In this document: one piece after another, positions 34,016 through 43,490 of the stretch | Position numbering within the stretch: position 1 is the first letter of the stretch | Layout of the letters: every line of letters begins with the position of its first letter | Assembly: GCA_040216765.1 (NCBI GenBank) | Contig: JAVJON010000015.1 | Coordinates: forward strand, 124,001-188,000 | Length of the DNA stretch: 64,000 bases | Source of the DNA: Marinibaculum sp040216765 | GTDB taxonomy: Bacteria; Pseudomonadota; Alphaproteobacteria; Ferrovibrionales; Ferrovibrionaceae | Reading direction: 5' to 3' | Notes under the pieces: model-generated | Seen by the model: only the letters and a program-made list of their open reading frames with translations | Told to the model about the DNA's origin: nothing | Databases searched by the model: none | Program-made: the position numbers and the translations under genes

Positions 34016-37000
34016 ATGGACGCGCGCGTCGACGATGTCCATCACGAACAGCTGGACCGGGTGATGATGACCGCGCGGGCCCGGCTGGACGCGAGGCAGG
34101 CGGACGAACTGCAGGCCTTCGCCGAGGCCTGCCTCCGCTATATCCCGGAGGAGGATCTGCAGGCCGATTGTGCCGACAAGGTCTATGGCCTGCTGCTCAG
34201 CCTGTGGAAGTTCGGCGAACAGCGGCAGCCCGGGACCTGCGCCTTGCGGGTGTTCAATCCGCGGGTCGAGGCGGTCGGCTGGGTGGCCAGCCACACCGTG
34301 GTCGAGATCGTCAACGACGACATGCCCTTCCTGGTCGATTCGGTCGCGGCGGCCCTGGGCCGGCGGGGCTTGCGGGTGCATTCGCTGATCCACCCGATCG
34401 TCCTCGTGGAACGCGATGCGGCCGGCCGCCGCCTGGGCCTGCGCCCCGACGGGCAGCCGCGGGACGGCGGCACGGTCACGGCCGAATCGCTGATGCATAT
34501 CGAGTTCGACGAGCAGACCAGCCGGGCCGTCCTGGCGGATATCGAGGCGGAGCTGCGCATCGTGCTGAACGATGTCCGCGCCGCCGTCGAGGACTGGCCG
34601 AGAATGCTGGCCCAGGTCGATTCCTGCCTGACCGCGCTGGCCGAGGGCAATCCGCCGATCAGCGACGACGAGCGGGACGAGGCGCGCGCCCTGCTGCAGT
34701 GGATGCGCGACAATCATTTCACCTTCCTGGGCTATCGCGAGTACGACTACCAGGTCGCGGGCGAAGCCCTGGCGATCGTGCCCGACAGCGGCCTGGGCCT
34801 GCTGCGCGACCCCAACCGGCGCGTGATGCGCCAGGCCGGCAGCGAGCAATCCGCCGCCGACCTGGCGCCGGAGGTGCGGCAGTTCCTGCGCGAGCCCCGG
34901 CCGCTGCTGATCCTCAAGGCCAATGTGCGGTCCACCGTCCACCGCCCGGTGCACCTGGACTATATCGCCGTGAAGCAGTTCGACGCGGACGGCCATGTGG
35001 TGGGCGAGCGCCGCTTCGTCGGCCTGTTCACCTCCGCCGCGTACAACCGCCTGCCGGGCGAAATTCCCTATCTGCGCCGCAAGGTGGCGCGGATCCAGGA
35101 GAAGGCACAGCTGCCGCCGCGCAGCCATGACGCAAAGGCCCTGCAGAACGTCCTGGACACCTTCCCGCGGGACGAACTGTTCCAGATCGGCGAGGAGACG
35201 CTGTTCCAGTTCGCGATGGCGATCCTGGCCCTGCACGACCGGCCACGCCTGCGCCTGTTCGTGCGACACGACGCCTTCCAGCGCTTTGCCTCCTGCATGA
35301 TTTTCGTGCCGCGCGAGGTCTATTCCAGCGAGCTGCGGCAGCGGTTCGAGGAGATCCTGTCCGAGGCCTTCGACGGCCATGTCTCGAACTTCTACACCCA
35401 GATCGGCGACGATCCGCTGGCGCGCGCGCAGGCGATCGTCGCGACCACCCCCGGGGCGGTGCCGGATGTCGACCTGGCGAGGCTGGAGCAGGATTTGGTG
35501 CGCGCGGCGCGGGGCTGGACCGACCAGCTGCGGGACGAACTGACCGACCGGTACGGCGAGGAGCGCGGGCTGAAGCGCTGGCACAGCTTCAAGGACGGGC
35601 TGCCCCGCGGCTACCAGGAATTCTCCGACCCGGCACATGCCACCTTCGACGTGGCGATGATGGACGAGCTGAAGGGCGACCGCCGCCTGGCGCTGAACCT
35701 GTACCGGCCGATCGAGCTGCCGGAGAACCAGTGCCGCTTCAAGATGTTCAGCCGCGACCAGGCGGTGATCCTGTCGGACTGCCTGCCGGTGATGGAGCGC
35801 ATGGGCCTGCGGGTCCTGGAAGAGCGGCAGTTCCGCATCGTTCGCGACGACGGCAATACGCGGCGGCTGTTCATGATCCACGACTTCCTGCTGCAGCAGG
35901 AAGGCCCGGGCGGCATCGACGTCGCCGCCGCCAAGCAGCATTTCGAGGAGGCCTTCGCCGCGGTCTGGCGCGGCCAGGCGGAGAGCGACGGCTTCAACCG
36001 GCTGGTGCTGGCGGCCGGCCTGGACTGGCGTGAGGTGGTGATCCTGCGGGCCATCTGCAAATACCTGCGCCAGACCGGGATCGCCTTCAGCCAGGACTAT
36101 ATGGAGGAGGCGCTGGCCTCCAACCCGGCGGTCGCGGCGGACCTGGTGAAGCTGTTCCATACCCGGTTCGACCCGCAGGCGGCGGCCGACCGCGAGGCCA
36201 GGGAGCTGCAGGCCGAGGCGGTCGCCAGGTCGCTCGCGCAGGGACTCGATGCAGTGCAGAGCCTGGACGAGGACCGCATCCTCCGGCGCTTCCTGAACGT
36301 GGTCGAAGCGACCCTGCGCACCAACTTCTACCAGCCCGGCGCGGAGGGGCCGCACAAGCCCTACCTGTCGTTCAAGGTGAACTCCCTGCTGGTGGACGAA
36401 ATGCCCGCGCCGGTGCCCTATCGCGAGATCTTCGTCTATGCGCCGGAGGTCGAGGGCATCCACCTGCGCGGCGGCCCGGTGGCCCGCGGCGGCCTGCGCT
36501 GGTCGGACCGGCGGGAGGATTTCCGCACCGAGGTGCTGGGGCTGATGAAGGCCCAGATGGTGAAGAACGCGGTGATCGTGCCGGTCGGTTCGAAGGGCGG
36601 GTTCGTGCCCAAGCGGCCGCCGGCGGGCGGCGACCGGGATGCCATGATCGCCAACGGCATCGCCTGCTACCAGACCTTCATCCACGGGCTGCTCGACATC
36701 ACCGACAACCTGGATGGCGCGGACCTGGTGCCGCCCGTGGATGTCGTGCGCCATGACGGCGACGATCCCTACCTGGTGGTCGCGGCGGACAAGGGCACCG
36801 CCACCTTCTCCGACATCGCCAACGCCATCGCGGAAGAGCGCGGCTTCTGGCTCGGCGATGCCTTCGCCTCCGGCGGTGCGGCGGGGTACGACCACAAGAA
36901 GATGGGGATCACCGCGCGCGGTGCCTGGGAGCTGGTGAAGCGGCATTTCCGGGAGCTCGGCAAGAACATCCAGGAAGAGGAATTCACCGTCATCGGCATC

Positions 37001-38902
37001 GGCGACATGTCCGGCGACGTGTTCGGCAACGGCATGCTGCTGTCCCGTCACATCCTGCTGAAGGCGGCATTCGACCATCGCAACATCATCGTCGATCCAA
37101 CCCCCGACCCGGCGACCGGCTGGGTGGAGCGCAAGCGGCTGTTCGACCTGCCGCGGTCCAGCTGGATGGACTACGATGCCGGCCTGCTCTCGCCGGGCGG
37201 GCGGATCTACGACCGCCGCGCCAAGTCGCTGGCGCTGACCCCGGAACTCAAGGCCTGGCTCGGTGTCGCGAAGGACAGCATGACGCCGAACGAACTGATC
37301 CGGACGATCCTGAAGGCGGAGGCGGAGCTGCTGTGGATCGGCGGTATCGGCACCTATGTGAAATCCGCGCACGAGACCGACGGCCAGGTCGGCGACCGCG
37401 CCAACGACGCCCTGCGGGTGAACGGCGCGGACCTGCAGGTTCAGGTGATCGGCGAGGGCGGCAATCTGGGCATGACCCAGGCGGGCCGGATCGAATTCGC
37501 CAGCGCGGGCGGCCGGCTGAACACCGATGCCGTGGACAATTCGGCCGGGGTCGACTGCTCCGATCACGAGGTGAACATCAAGGTCCTGCTGAACGCCGCG
37601 ATGGCCAGCGGCGACCTGACGCGCAAGCAGCGGGACACGGTGATGGTCGAGATGACCGACGACGTGGCCCAGCTCGTCCTGCGCAACAACTACCTGCAGG
37701 GTCAGGCGATCAGCCTGACCGAGGCGCATGGCCCGGTGGCGCTGAATTCGCATATCCGCTTCGTGCGGGAGCTGGAGCGGGCGGGCCTGCTGAACCCGCG
37801 GCTGGAGGGCCTGCCCGACGACGAGGCCGTCGCCGAGCGGGAGGCCGCCACGAAGGGGCTGTACCGGCCGGAGATCGCGGTGCTGCTGGCCTATGCGAAG
37901 ACCACGCTCTACGCCGAACTGCTGGCCTCCAACCTTCCGGACGAATCCTATTTCGAGGCGGACCTGCTGCGCTACTTCCCGAAGGTGCTGCAGGAGCGGT
38001 TCCTGGAGGAATTGCGGACCCACAAGTTGCGGCGCGAGATCATCGCGACGGAAACGGCGAACGCCGTGGTCAACCATGCCGGCGTGACCTTCGTCAGCGC
38101 GGTGAAGGAGGAAACCGGGGCCAGCGCGCCGGATATCGCCCGCGCCTTCGCGGTGGTGCGCGAGGTCTTTGGCCTGCGGCCGATCTGGGCGGCCATCGAT
38201 GCGCTGGACAACCAGGTGGAAGCGCAGTGCCAGATCCAGATGCACCTGACGGCACGCGACCTGCTGCGCAGCGCGGCCCTCTGGTTCATGCAGAACCGGC
38301 CGGCGCCGATCGCCGTGGCGGATACCGTCGCCGAATTCGGGCCGGGGATCCGGAAACTGACCGAGTGCGCGCACGAATACCTGTCGGGCGACGCCCGCGA
38401 TTCCTTCCTGCAGCGCCGCGACAGCCTCGCCGCGCAGGGCGTGCCGGCGGCACTGGCCGACCGGGTGGCCGCCCTGCCGGACCTGACGGCGGCGCCGACC
38501 ATCGTGGCAGCGGCGAACCGGCAGGATCATCCCGTCGAGGATGTCGGGCAGTTCTACTTCGCCCTCGGCGCGATGATCGGCCTGGACTGGCTGAAGGATG
38601 CGGCCCTGGCCGGCACGGTCGAGGACTATTGGGACCGCATCGCGCTGCACGGACTGGTCGACGACCTGTCGGACCAGCAGAGCCAGCTGGCCGCGGCAGC
38701 CCTGGAGGACTGCGGTGTGGAGGTGCTGGCGAACGGCACCGAAGGCATCCGGGCCTGGGCGGCTCGGCGCGGCCAGGGCTATGGCCGGATCGAACGGCTG
38801 ATGGCCGAATACCGGTCGGCCGGGGGCATCGACCTGGCGCGCGTCGCGATCGTGAACCGCGCGCTGGACGAACTGCTGGCTGGCGCGGCGGGCGGCGATT
38901 GA
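34016..38902 (+). CDS. gdhB: Large-type NAD-specific glutamate dehydrogenase
   Basis: ATG 34016 with AGGGAGGAG just upstream gives 1,628 residues, the normal size of the about 180-kDa bacterial GDH class. The open frame extending to 33107 is a shadow of the EamA gene. The long N-terminal regulatory part (MDARVDDVHHEQ, ACT-like VEIVNDDMPFLVDSVAAAL) precedes the catalytic domain at about residue 820 onward: VARGGLRWSDRREDF, MVKNAVIVPVGSKGGFVPKR and IGIGDMSGDVFGNGML (NAD-domain glycines). It interconverts glutamate and 2-oxoglutarate, mainly catabolically, linking amino acid breakdown to the TCA cycle. Confidence 0.95.
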   Translation: MDARVDDVHHEQLDRVMMTARARLDARQADELQAFAEACLRYIPEEDLQADCADKVYGLLLSLWKFGEQRQPGTCALRVFNPRVEAVGWVASHTVVEIVNDDMPFLVDSVAAALGRRGLRVHSLIHPIVLVERDAAGRRLGLRPDGQPRDGGTVTAESLMHIEFDEQTSRAVLADIEAELRIVLNDVRAAVEDWPRMLAQVDSCLTALAEGNPPISDDERDEARALLQWMRDNHFTFLGYREYDYQVAGEALAIVPDSGLGLLRDPNRRVMRQAGSEQSAADLAPEVRQFLREPRPLLILKANVRSTVHRPVHLDYIAVKQFDADGHVVGERRFVGLFTSAAYNRLPGEIPYLRRKVARIQEKAQLPPRSHDAKALQNVLDTFPRDELFQIGEETLFQFAMAILALHDRPRLRLFVRHDAFQRFASCMIFVPREVYSSELRQRFEEILSEAFDGHVSNFYTQIGDDPLARAQAIVATTPGAVPDVDLARLEQDLVRAARGWTDQLRDELTDRYGEERGLKRWHSFKDGLPRGYQEFSDPAHATFDVAMMDELKGDRRLALNLYRPIELPENQCRFKMFSRDQAVILSDCLPVMERMGLRVLEERQFRIVRDDGNTRRLFMIHDFLLQQEGPGGIDVAAAKQHFEEAFAAVWRGQAESDGFNRLVLAAGLDWREVVILRAICKYLRQTGIAFSQDYMEEALASNPAVAADLVKLFHTRFDPQAAADREARELQAEAVARSLAQGLDAVQSLDEDRILRRFLNVVEATLRTNFYQPGAEGPHKPYLSFKVNSLLVDEMPAPVPYREIFVYAPEVEGIHLRGGPVARGGLRWSDRREDFRTEVLGLMKAQMVKNAVIVPVGSKGGFVPKRPPAGGDRDAMIANGIACYQTFIHGLLDITDNLDGADLVPPVDVVRHDGDDPYLVVAADKGTATFSDIANAIAEERGFWLGDAFASGGAAGYDHKKMGITARGAWELVKRHFRELGKNIQEEEFTVIGIGDMSGDVFGNGMLLSRHILLKAAFDHRNIIVDPTPDPATGWVERKRLFDLPRSSWMDYDAGLLSPGGRIYDRRAKSLALTPELKAWLGVAKDSMTPNELIRTILKAEAELLWIGGIGTYVKSAHETDGQVGDRANDALRVNGADLQVQVIGEGGNLGMTQAGRIEFASAGGRLNTDAVDNSAGVDCSDHEVNIKVLLNAAMASGDLTRKQRDTVMVEMTDDVAQLVLRNNYLQGQAISLTEAHGPVALNSHIRFVRELERAGLLNPRLEGLPDDEAVAEREAATKGLYRPEIAVLLAYAKTTLYAELLASNLPDESYFEADLLRYFPKVLQERFLEELRTHKLRREIIATETANAVVNHAGVTFVSAVKEETGASAPDIARAFAVVREVFGLRPIWAAIDALDNQVEAQCQIQMHLTARDLLRSAALWFMQNRPAPIAVADTVAEFGPGIRKLTECAHEYLSGDARDSFLQRRDSLAAQGVPAALADRVAALPDLTAAPTIVAAANRQDHPVEDVGQFYFALGAMIGLDWLKDAALAGTVEDYWDRIALHGLVDDLSDQQSQLAAAALEDCGVEVLANGTEGIRAWAARRGQGYGRIERLMAEYRSAGGIDLARVAIVNRALDELLAGAAGGD

Positions 38903-38969
38903 GCGCCCGGTATCGATCGTCCCGGCGCATGGCGCCGCGGGGCGGCGGGGTGACAGGGGACGCGAGGGC

Positions 38970-40409
38970 ATGACCGCAGAATTCGCCGCCACGATGGCGG
39001 GGCCGGGCGATGGGCCGGCCGGTTCCGGGGGCGGTGCCGCCAGCCGCGGCGCGCAGTACTCATGGGGGCTGTTCGACTGGGCGAACCAGCCGGTCTTCAC
39101 GGTCATCACGACCTTCATCTTCGCCCCCTATTTCACCAACGTGATGGCCGGGGATCCGACCACCGGCCAGGCGCTCTGGGGCTATGTCCAGGCCATTGCC
39201 GGGCTGGCGGTCGCGCTGGCCAGCCCGGTGCTGGGCGCCATGGCGGACCGGTCCGGCCCGCGCAAGCCGTTCATCTTCCTGTTCCAGGCCATCACCGTGG
39301 TGGGGCTGGTCGCACTCTGGTGGGCGGTGCCGGGGTCCTCGGGCGCGCTGTGGCTGGCCGCCGTCGCACTGACTGTCGCCACCATCGGGGCGGAACTGTC
39401 CATCGTGTTCAACAATGCGCTGCTGCCCACCCTGGTGCCGCCATCGCGCATCGGGCGGCTCAGCGGCCTGGGCTGGGGGCTGGGCTATATCGGCGGCCTG
39501 ATCGCGCTGTTCGCGGTGCTGATCGTCAGCCGGCCGGAGCTGCTGGGCATCGCGGTGCCGGAGGGCGAGGCGCTGTTCGGCCTGTCGCTGGCCAGCCATG
39601 CCGTGGAGCGGCTGACCGGGCCGGCCTCCGCGCTCTGGCTGATCCTGTTCGTCCTGCCGATGTTCCTGTTCACGCCGGACGTCCCCCGGACCGCCCCGAC
39701 CGGCCGGGGGGCTGCCGTCGGCGGCCTGAAGCAGCTGCGCCAGACCGTCGTGAAGCTGCGGGACTATCGCAACGAGGCGCTCTTCCTGCTGGCCTTCTTC
39801 ATCTACAACAACGGCGTTTCGGCGGTGATCGCCTTCGGCGGGGTCTATTTCGCGGCGACTTTCGGCTGGGGCACCACGGAGCTCGGCATTTTCGGCATCA
39901 TCGTCACGATCTTCGCGGCCATCGGCTGTTTCGCCGGCGGCGCGCTGGACGACCGGATCGGCTCCAAGGGCACGGTGACCATGGCGCTGGTCGGCATGGC
40001 GATCGCGACGGTCGGAATTCTCTCCCTGACCGAGACCGCCGTGCTGTTCGTGGTGGAGACCGCGCCGGTGAATGTGGACGGCCCGCTGTTCGGCAGCCTG
40101 CAGGAGCAGGTCGGCCTGGTCTTCGCCGTGTTGATCGGCATCTGCCTGGGCCCGGCCCAGTCCGCCAGCCGCAGCATGATCGGACGGCTCGCGCCGCCGC
40201 AGATGCTCGGCGAGTTCTACGGGCTGTTCGCCCTGTCCGGGCGCGCCTCCGCGATCCTTGCGCCGCTGCTGATCGGGCTGGTGACGCAGGTCACCGACAG
40301 CCGCCGCCTGGGCATCGCCGTTGTCCTGGTCTTCCTGTTCGTCGGCATCGGCCTGCTGCTCCGCGTGAAGGAGAATCGCCCGCCTCGGCCCGGGCCCCGA
40401 GCGTCATGA
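38970..40409 (+). CDS. MFS transporter, UMF1/Atg22-like family
   Basis: The 479-residue protein has about 11-12 hydrophobic segments and the UMF1 signature SWGLFDWANQPVFTVITTFI followed by FAPYFTNVM. PVLGAMADRSGPRKPFI is the loop-2 MFS motif. The C-terminal LGPAQSASRSMIGRLAPPQM and EFYGLFALSGRASAILAPLL are also family-typical. GAGGG precedes the ATG at a good distance. UMF1 proteins are distant relatives of the yeast vacuolar amino acid exporter Atg22; bacterial substrates are undefined. It lies 67 bp after the glutamate dehydrogenase, which suggests possible co-transcription. Confidence 0.9.
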   Translation: MTAEFAATMAGPGDGPAGSGGGAASRGAQYSWGLFDWANQPVFTVITTFIFAPYFTNVMAGDPTTGQALWGYVQAIAGLAVALASPVLGAMADRSGPRKPFIFLFQAITVVGLVALWWAVPGSSGALWLAAVALTVATIGAELSIVFNNALLPTLVPPSRIGRLSGLGWGLGYIGGLIALFAVLIVSRPELLGIAVPEGEALFGLSLASHAVERLTGPASALWLILFVLPMFLFTPDVPRTAPTGRGAAVGGLKQLRQTVVKLRDYRNEALFLLAFFIYNNGVSAVIAFGGVYFAATFGWGTTELGIFGIIVTIFAAIGCFAGGALDDRIGSKGTVTMALVGMAIATVGILSLTETAVLFVVETAPVNVDGPLFGSLQEQVGLVFAVLIGICLGPAQSASRSMIGRLAPPQMLGEFYGLFALSGRASAILAPLLIGLVTQVTDSRRLGIAVVLVFLFVGIGLLLRVKENRPPRPGPRAS

Positions 40410-40543
40410 TTCGGCAACCGAGCCGACAACAGACGGTCATCGCCCGGCGCTAGCTTCTCCCGGGAATTCCGGCAGGCAGCGCCGCGCAGCCAAAGCGGTC
40501 CTGTCTCCGGAACGGAAAATCCGATCTCAGGAGAGCAGGACCC

Positions 40544-42541
40544 ATGGCGAGCGAACCCGGTCTGTCGCGCATCGAAGCCTTTCACCGCTCCGACGACATC
40601 CCCTCCAACCCGACCGCCAACCCGACGATCGGCGACGTGCTGGCGACCCGCTTCGGGCGGCGCGACCTGCTGAAGGGGCTGCTCGGCACCACGGTGGTGG
40701 CCGGCCTGGCCGGCGGCCTGCCCCTTCCCTGGGTCGTGGCGCCGGCCAGCGCCGCGGCTCCGGTGCCCGGCTACGACTTCACCGAGATCGCCCATGGCGT
40801 CGACGAGACACATCATGTCGCGCCGGGCCATCGGGCCGAGGTCCTGATCCGCTGGGGCGACCGGGTGACCGCCGACGCGCCGGCCTTCGATCCGATAGCG
40901 CAGAGCGCCGAGAGCCAGAAGCGCCAGTTCGGCTACAACAACGACTATATCGGCTTCCTGCCGCTGCCCGCCGACAGCCCCGACCCCGACCGGGGGCTGC
41001 TGTTCGTGAACCACGAATATACCATTCCGGACCTGATGTTCGCCGGCCTGAAGCGGGACAAGGACGACCCGTTCGCCGGCATCACCGCCGAGATGGTCGC
41101 CACCGAGATGGCCGCCCATGGCGCGTCGATCGTCGAGATCGGCCGCGCGGCGGGCGGCAGCTGGGCCGTGGTGCCGGACAGCCGGTACAACCGGCGCATC
41201 ACGACCCTGGAGACCGCGATGGACCTGACCGGCCCCTGCGCCGGCCACGATGCGCTGAAGACCTCGGCCGATCCGTCCGGCCGCACGGTGATCGGCATGG
41301 TCAACAATTGTGCCGGCGGCACCACGCCGTGGGGCACGGTCCTGACCGCCGAAGAGAATTTCAACGGCTATTTCATGGGCGCGCCGGCGGCGGGTGCCGA
41401 TGCCGCAACCCTGAAGCGCTATGGCATCCCCGGCGGCTGGTACAACTGGGGTGCCCATGATCCGCGCTTCGATATCGGCCGGGAGCCGAACGAGGCCAAC
41501 CGGTTCGGCTGGATCGTCGAGGTCGATCCCTACGATCCCCTGTCCCGGCCGAAGAAGCGCACCGCGCTGGGCCGTTTCAAGCATGAGGGCGCCAGCACCG
41601 TCGTGGATCCCGACGGTACCGTGGTGGCGATGAGCGGCGACGACGAGCGCTTCGACTATGTCTACCGCTTCGTGGCGGACGGGACGTTCGACCCGGCGAA
41701 CCGGATGGCCAACATGGATCTGCTGGATGCCGGCACCCTGTCGGTGGCGCGGTTCGACGCCGATGGCCGGGTCGCCTGGCTGCCATTGGTCTTCGGCCAG
41801 GGGCCGCTGACCGCGGCGAGCGGCTTCGCGGACCAGGCCGACGTGCTGATCCGGGCACGGCTGGCCGCCGATGCGCTGGGCGCCACCAGGATGGACCGGC
41901 CGGAGGATGTCGAGATCAACCCCGTCACCCGCAAGGCCTATGTCGCGCTGACCAACAACAGCAGGCGCAAGGAACCGGATGCGGCCAACCCGCGCGCGGG
42001 CAATATCTGGGGACAGATCGTCGAGATGGTGCCGGCCGACGGCCGCTTCGCCGGAGAGGATTGGCGCTGGGAGATCCTGGTGCTCGCCGGCAATCCGGCC
42101 GATCCCGCGACCGGCGCCAGCTATCATCCCGCGACCTCGGAGAACGGCTGGTTCGCCTGCCCCGACAACCTGGCGGTCGATCCGAAGGGGCGGCTCTGGG
42201 TATCGACCGACCAGGGCGGCGGCTGGTCGAAGGCCTCCGGCACCGCGGACGGCGTCTGGGCGCTGCAGGCCGAAGGGCCGGAGCGCGGCACCGGCAGGAT
42301 GTTCTTCCGCGTCCCCGTGGGGGCCGAGATGTGCGGGCCCGTCTTCTCCGACGACGGCACGACCCTGTTCGTGGCGGTGCAGCATCCGGCGGCGGACGGC
42401 GCGAAGGAATATGCGCCGTTCGGGCGGGAATCGACCTTCGAGGATCCGGCGACCCGCTGGCCCGACTTCGCCGCAGGCATGCCGCCCCGCCCCTCCGTAA
42501 TGACGATCCGCCGCGACGATGGCGGGCCGGTCGGCGGCTGA
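40544..42541 (+). CDS. phoX: PhoX-family alkaline phosphatase, Tat-exported
   Basis: The 665-residue protein begins with a long twin-arginine signal: GRRDLLKGLL (Arg39-Arg40) before a hydrophobic core and an AAP/ASA cleavage region. The body matches the PhoX/DUF839 family: GYNNDYIGFLPL, LFVNHEYTIPDLMF, NCAGGTTPWGTVLTAEENFN, YNWGAHDPRFD, RFKHEGAST and ENGWFACPDNLAVDPKGRLW. PhoX enzymes use Ca2+ and iron to hydrolyse phosphomonoesters in the periplasm. AGGAGAG lies upstream of the ATG. I could not find a convincing Pho box in the 134-bp upstream gap. Confidence 0.93.
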   Translation: MASEPGLSRIEAFHRSDDIPSNPTANPTIGDVLATRFGRRDLLKGLLGTTVVAGLAGGLPLPWVVAPASAAAPVPGYDFTEIAHGVDETHHVAPGHRAEVLIRWGDRVTADAPAFDPIAQSAESQKRQFGYNNDYIGFLPLPADSPDPDRGLLFVNHEYTIPDLMFAGLKRDKDDPFAGITAEMVATEMAAHGASIVEIGRAAGGSWAVVPDSRYNRRITTLETAMDLTGPCAGHDALKTSADPSGRTVIGMVNNCAGGTTPWGTVLTAEENFNGYFMGAPAAGADAATLKRYGIPGGWYNWGAHDPRFDIGREPNEANRFGWIVEVDPYDPLSRPKKRTALGRFKHEGASTVVDPDGTVVAMSGDDERFDYVYRFVADGTFDPANRMANMDLLDAGTLSVARFDADGRVAWLPLVFGQGPLTAASGFADQADVLIRARLAADALGATRMDRPEDVEINPVTRKAYVALTNNSRRKEPDAANPRAGNIWGQIVEMVPADGRFAGEDWRWEILVLAGNPADPATGASYHPATSENGWFACPDNLAVDPKGRLWVSTDQGGGWSKASGTADGVWALQAEGPERGTGRMFFRVPVGAEMCGPVFSDDGTTLFVAVQHPAADGAKEYAPFGRESTFEDPATRWPDFAAGMPPRPSVMTIRRDDGGPVGG

Positions 42542-42544
42542 AGG

Positions 42545-43090
42545 TCAGGCCGGAGGGGGGGCGGGAAGGCCCGGCCCGGGCCAGCCTTCATCCGCCACGG
42601 GCTCCACGTCGCCGGGCCTGGCGGGCAGGCCGGCCAGCAGCTCGTCCACCTGGCGCCCGAGCACCGGATGGACGATGTCGGGGGCAATCGCGCCCAGCGG
42701 CACCAGGACGAAACGCCGTTCGTGCATCCGCGGATGCGGGACCGTGAGGTCCGGCAGGTCGATCACCCGGTCGGCGAACAGCAGCAGGTCCAGGTCCAGC
42801 AGGCGCGGGCCCCAATGCTCCGTCCGCACCCGGCCGCCTGCCCGCTCGATGTCGTGCAGGATGCCGAGCAGCGCGCGCGGTGCCAGGGCGGACCGCAGCG
42901 CCGCGGCCGAGTTCAGGAAGGGCGGCTGCGCCGGTCCGCCGACCGGCGCGGTGCGGTAGAGCGGCGCGACCGCTTCCACGCGCAGGCCCGGGACGGCATC
43001 CAGCCGGCGCAGCGCTGTCGCCAGCGCGGCCTGCGGATCGCCGAGATTGGCGCCCAGGCCGATGAAGGCGCGCGCCGGCCCGCCGGTCAT
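42545..43090 (-). CDS. folK: 2-Amino-4-hydroxy-6-hydroxymethyldihydropteridine diphosphokinase (HPPK)
   Basis: The ATG ending at 43090 gives 181 residues. HPPK motifs are FIGLGANLGDPQAAL near the N-terminus, LYRTAPVGGPAQPPFLNSAA, RTEHWGPRLLDLDLLLF and LTVPHPRMHERRFVLVPL. It pyrophosphorylates hydroxymethyl-dihydropterin in folate synthesis. It is seven bases downstream of folB, and its 3' end faces phoX with a three-base gap. Confidence 0.95.
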   Translation of the reverse strand: MTGGPARAFIGLGANLGDPQAALATALRRLDAVPGLRVEAVAPLYRTAPVGGPAQPPFLNSAAALRSALAPRALLGILHDIERAGGRVRTEHWGPRLLDLDLLLFADRVIDLPDLTVPHPRMHERRFVLVPLGAIAPDIVHPVLGRQVDELLAGLPARPGDVEPVADEGWPGPGLPAPPPA

Positions 43091-43097
43091 CGGCGGC

Positions 43098-43457
43098 TCA
43101 CTGCCGCTCGCGGCTGACCCGGACGAAGGCGCAATCGGCCGCGGGAATGGCCTGCGGCTTCTCCACCTCCAGCTCGATCTGCTGCACGGCGGGAAAACGG
43201 GCCAGGATCTCTCCCGTCGCCCGGTCCGCAAAGGTCTCGATCAGGTGGAAGCGGCCCTCTTCCGCCAGCCCGGTCAGCAGTTCCGCCACCTCGGCATAGT
43301 TCACCGTCTGGGTGAGCCGGTCGGAAGCCGCGGCGGCGCCGATATCGCAGCGCATGGAAATGTTCAGCCGCAGCGGCTGGCGGCGCAGGCGTTCCTCGTC
43401 GAAGGCGCCGATCACGCAGATGATCTCCAGGCCCTTCAGCCCGACGGTCGCAAACAT
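43098..43457 (-). CDS. folB: Dihydroneopterin aldolase
   Basis: The 119-residue protein has the FolB landmarks LKGLEIICVIGAFDEERLRRQPLRL (split here as one stretch of the N-terminal strand pair), VNYAEVAELL and HLIETFADRATGEIL, with the C-terminal VEKPQAIP containing the conserved lysine and proline. It cleaves dihydroneopterin to hydroxymethyl-dihydropterin, the substrate of the adjacent FolK. Confidence 0.93.
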   Translation of the reverse strand: MFATVGLKGLEIICVIGAFDEERLRRQPLRLNISMRCDIGAAAASDRLTQTVNYAEVAELLTGLAEEGRFHLIETFADRATGEILARFPAVQQIELEVEKPQAIPAADCAFVRVSRERQ

Positions 43458-43490
43458 CGACGCCTCCGTTCTGCGGCCGGGGCCGCGTGC

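Noticed and set aside
33746..39118. 1,790-codon minus-strand frame opposite the glutamate dehydrogenase
   Set aside because: Arg/His/Gln-rich shadow of a highly conserved enzyme; no recognisable domain.
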